Shown here one piece after another: positions 6,342-8,498 of a DNA stretch of 8,498 nt. A program made the position numbers and the translations under genes. Source of the stretch: Actinomycetes bacterium (GTDB lineage Bacteria > Actinomycetota > Acidimicrobiia > Acidimicrobiales > Acidimicrobiaceae); NCBI GenBank assembly GCA_021823045.1, contig JAKAPB010000054.1:1-8498 (forward strand), in the 5' to 3' direction. The notes under the pieces are model-generated. The model was given only the letters and a program-made list of their open reading frames with translations. It did no database searches and was not told the DNA's origin. Numbering within the stretch: position 1 is the first letter of the stretch; each line of letters opens with the position of its first letter.

Positions 6342-6449
6342 TTCAGACCGCCATTTAGGAACCGATTACCTGCATTGTAAGCTAGCGTGCTTTTTCAACA
6401 CAGATGACTGCGGGTTTGTTTCCAGTTTTGTCGATACAAGGAGATCTAG
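6342..6449. promoter_or_regulatory. Divergent promoter region between hydrolase and pdtaR
   Basis: These 108 bases must carry promoters for both directions. On the minus strand a -10-like TACAAT (6374-6379) and a TTGAAA (6393-6398) are visible, but only 13 bases apart, too close to be a standard pair. For pdtaR no convincing -35/-10 pair is seen. The pdtaR ribosome binding site AAGGAG (6438-6443) is strong. Confidence 0.4.
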
Positions 6450-7052
6450 GTGAGCACAAGAGTTGTCATTGCAGAAGATGAAGCGATCATTCGCCTCGAC
6501 CTCAAGGAGACTCTTCAAGCCGAAGGTTATGAAGTCGTGGGGGCTTTTGGTCGAGGCGATGAAGCGCTTGACGCGATCCGTGATTTAAAGCCGGACATAG
6601 CGATCCTCGATATCCAGATGCCGGTAAAAGACGGAATCGAAGTAGCCACACAGATCACCGAGGAATCAATTTGTGCTGTGCTGATCCTCACGGCTTTCTC
6701 CCAAAGGGCCCTCGTTGAAAAGGCACGTCAGGCTGGGGCAATGGCGTATTTAGTCAAGCCCTATCAGGCAGCCGACCTTGTGCCGGCGATAGAATTGGCT
6801 CTTTCAAGATATTCGGAGACTAAAGCGCTTCAAAGCGAAGTAGGGGACCTCAAGGACCAGAAAGCGAAAGTAGAAGCCCAGCTCGAGACGCGAAGAGCAC
6901 TTGAAAGGGCCAAGGGGTTTTTGATGGACAACTATAAAATGGGAGAGGCGGAAGCGTTCCGCTTCATCCAAACTATGGCGATGAACCAGCGGAAGACCAT
7001 GAAGGAGGTTTCGGCATCCATCATGGAAGGTCTGACGAAGCCCGATAAGTAG
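6450..7052 (+). CDS. pdtaR: PdtaR-like ANTAR response regulator (RNA antiterminator)
   Basis: This 200-residue protein has a receiver domain (about 3-120): acidic pair E9/D10, phospho-acceptor D54 in ILDIQMP, T81 and K103 in LVKPY. A charged coiled-coil linker (about 122-148) follows, then a C-terminal ANTAR RNA-binding domain (about 149-193). The last carries the hallmark ERAKGFLM (152-159), the EAFRFIQTMAM block (168-178) and a basic patch. This is the architecture of M. tuberculosis PdtaR (Rv1626), which the PdtaS histidine kinase phosphorylates and which binds paired hairpins to allow transcription through terminators. The kinase is not in this window. The GTG at 6450 is preceded by AAGGAG with a 6-base spacer. 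polA follows 93 bases downstream on the same strand, as pdtaR and polA are neighbours in mycobacteria. Confidence 0.95.
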   Translation: MSTRVVIAEDEAIIRLDLKETLQAEGYEVVGAFGRGDEALDAIRDLKPDIAILDIQMPVKDGIEVATQITEESICAVLILTAFSQRALVEKARQAGAMAYLVKPYQAADLVPAIELALSRYSETKALQSEVGDLKDQKAKVEAQLETRRALERAKGFLMDNYKMGEAEAFRFIQTMAMNQRKTMKEVSASIMEGLTKPDK

Positions 7053-7083
7053 TGACACGTGGCTTATGCAGATGTCTCGGCAA

Positions 7084-7099
7084 CCAAAGAAATCTTTGG
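7084..7099. promoter_or_regulatory. 16-bp palindrome between pdtaR and polA
   Basis: CCAAAG (7084-7089) and CTTTGG (7094-7099) form a perfect 6-bp inverted repeat with an AAAT loop, 32 bases after the pdtaR stop and 46 before the polA start. No T-run follows, so it is at best a weak terminator. It could instead be an operator or a hairpin in a shared transcript. Confidence 0.4.
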
Positions 7100-7145
7100 A
7101 TTGCTACACTCTGGTGTCTGGGCTTGGCTCTGTTAGGCTTGAGTT

Positions 7146-8498
7146 GTGGCACTCACCCTTCTAGTAGATGCTTATTCTCTCGCATTCAGAGCCTTCTTTG
7201 CGCTACCTGACAATCTGGAAACCGAAGGGGGACAGCCAACTAACGCTCTTCATGGCTTTTCGAATATGCTTGCGACTCTCCTGCAGAGCTACCAGCCTGA
7301 CAGAGTGGTAGTCGCTTTTGACGCCAAAGGAAAGACTTTCAGAGATGATCTCTACGCGGACTATAAGGGTCACCGTCCCCCCGTCCCAGAGAAACTACTG
7401 AGCCAGTTTCCTCTGTTGAGGGAACTTCTTGACGCTCTTGGTATCGCTTGGATCGAAGCAGCAGGATTCGAAGCTGATGACGTAATTGCTACGCTCGCCA
7501 CCAGCGCTACCGAACGAGGTGACACCGTTTACATAGTTACTGGAGATCGAGACAGTTTTCAACTGGTGAGAGATCCGGACATAACGGTGCTTTACAACAA
7601 AAGGGGGGTAAGTGAGGTCGACTTTATGGACGAGGCGGCCGTGCTCTCAAAAGTTGGAGTACCCGCCGCCCTCTATCCTCATCTAGCTTCCTTGAGAGGG
7701 GACCCGTCTGACAACATAATTGGAGTTAGCGGCGTGGGCGAAAAGACTGCCGCCAAGTTGATTAACGACTATGGTTCCGTAGACGAGGTACTACTGCACC
7801 TCGATAGCTTGTCACCGAAGCTAAAGGAATCGATTTCGCAAGCAAGCGAAAGAGTGCGGGAGAATCTGAAACTCTCTTTGCTGGTGCGCGACGTTCCGAT
7901 TGAAACTGACCTTGAAAAGTTTAATTTGGCGAAGTGGGACTCGGCGCGAGCACGAGAAGTGCTCTACTCATTCGGGCTTAGACGGGCATATGATCGCTTC
8001 CGGACCGCTTTCTCGCATCGAGTCGATATAGCCGGTACCCAATCATCTGAAAAGGCAGCCTTCAATCTTCCATTAGTTGAAGTGAACTCATTCCAATTTT
8101 CTCAGAGGGTAAGTTCGGCAGATTCGCTCTATGTTCAAGGGCTTTGGGCTAACGAACCAGGTCGATCGCCCCTCTTGGGCTTGGCACTTGCGATTGCGAA
8201 GGAACCTGGAACCCTGCTGGTTGGGACTTTTGAGCACACTGGATCAGAATGGTTGGAAGTTCTCCAGACCATTGGCCAGAAGAAACTACTTGGTGTCAAT
8301 CTAAAGCCGCTAGCGCGTTCGATGCTTGACCTTGGAGTCAATATTGCACTGGCCACTATCTCTAGTGACATCTCCATTGCTGATTATCTTTTAGAGCCGT
8401 CCTCTGGTCGATACGCGTTACCAGACTTAGCTCAAAAGTGGCTCGGCATCGAACTGACCACCGAGACGCACACCACACTGTTCGCCAGCCCAAGTCTG
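7146..8498 (+). CDS. polA: DNA polymerase I, N-terminal half (runs off the window)
   Basis: The visible 451 codons cover the 5'-3' nuclease and the start of the 3'-5' exonuclease-like domain; the polymerase domain lies beyond the edge. DNA polymerase I removes RNA primers and fills gaps in replication and repair. The 5' nuclease is complete: LLVDAYSLAFRAFFAL (D8), FDAKGKTFR (D59, R66), YKGHR (73-77), E109, D111 and D112 in FEADDVIA, GDRDSFQLV (D134, D136), and the helix-hairpin-helix GDPSDNIIGVSGVGEKTA (D186, D189). In the following domain the position of the usual D-x-E proofreading motif reads SLYVQGLW, without acidic residues, so proofreading is probably absent, as in Taq and mycobacterial enzymes. 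The GTG at 7146 is the first possible start after an in-frame TGA (7140-7142); AGG at 7135-7137 is a weak ribosome binding site. Confidence 0.96.
   Translation, partial: MALTLLVDAYSLAFRAFFALPDNLETEGGQPTNALHGFSNMLATLLQSYQPDRVVVAFDAKGKTFRDDLYADYKGHRPPVPEKLLSQFPLLRELLDALGIAWIEAAGFEADDVIATLATSATERGDTVYIVTGDRDSFQLVRDPDITVLYNKRGVSEVDFMDEAAVLSKVGVPAALYPHLASLRGDPSDNIIGVSGVGEKTAAKLINDYGSVDEVLLHLDSLSPKLKESISQASERVRENLKLSLLVRDVPIETDLEKFNLAKWDSARAREVLYSFGLRRAYDRFRTAFSHRVDIAGTQSSEKAAFNLPLVEVNSFQFSQRVSSADSLYVQGLWANEPGRSPLLGLALAIAKEPGTLLVGTFEHTGSEWLEVLQTIGQKKLLGVNLKPLARSMLDLGVNIALATISSDISIADYLLEPSSGRYALPDLAQKWLGIELTTETHTTLFASPSL

Noticed and set aside
1..8498. CRISPR arrays, tRNA and rRNA genes, and intact mobile elements.
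   Set aside because: No regularly spaced repeats, cloverleaf-forming segments, rRNA-like blocks or transposase/integrase motifs were seen on either strand.

Overview
The window looks like actinobacterial chromosome. The main evidence is the order pdtaR (ANTAR-type antiterminator response regulator) then polA, which are also close neighbours in Mycobacterium, plus an LLM-class (F420-type) oxidoreductase and frequent GTG starts. Most of the window sits near 50-55% G+C in the lines I counted by hand, low for an actinobacterium. A moderate-G+C lineage such as the Acidimicrobiia would fit, but that is inference and no species can be named.

Layout: (1) 1-1792, plus strand: a two-gene operon for an SRPBCC-fold protein and an LLM-class oxidoreductase, joined by a 4-base stop/start overlap. 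It has a good promoter, a 17-bp palindrome just past the expected transcription start, and a nested inverted repeat over the end of the second gene. Its G+C (about 65% in sampled lines) is far above the rest. (2) 1793-3721: gene-poor, with one credible small two-helix membrane protein (2168-2641) and what reads as the wreck of a PAS-GGDEF signalling gene in three successive frames (about 3027-3399). (3) 3722-5361, minus strand: a six-helix DUF3533/YhgE-Pip-like membrane protein followed by a TetR-family regulator, with a perfect TetR-style operator palindrome over the promoter region. (4) 5649-6341, minus strand: a glyoxalase II-like metallo-beta-lactamase-fold hydrolase with a complete metal site. 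(5) 6450-8498, plus strand: pdtaR, then the first 451 codons of polA, which runs off the window. Its 5' nuclease domain keeps all the metal-binding acids I looked for, and its proofreading domain appears inactive.

How the parts relate: the TetR/membrane-protein pair looks like a self-regulated export or membrane-stress cassette. The SRPBCC/oxidoreductase pair looks like an acquired catabolic or detoxification module with its own control site. pdtaR and polA are conserved core genes, transcribed away from the hydrolase across a 108-base divergent gap. I see no tRNA, rRNA, CRISPR array, intact insertion sequence, or convincing new multi-gene defence-type system. The most novel-looking items are the decayed PAS-GGDEF gene and the two structured sites bracketing the high-G+C operon.
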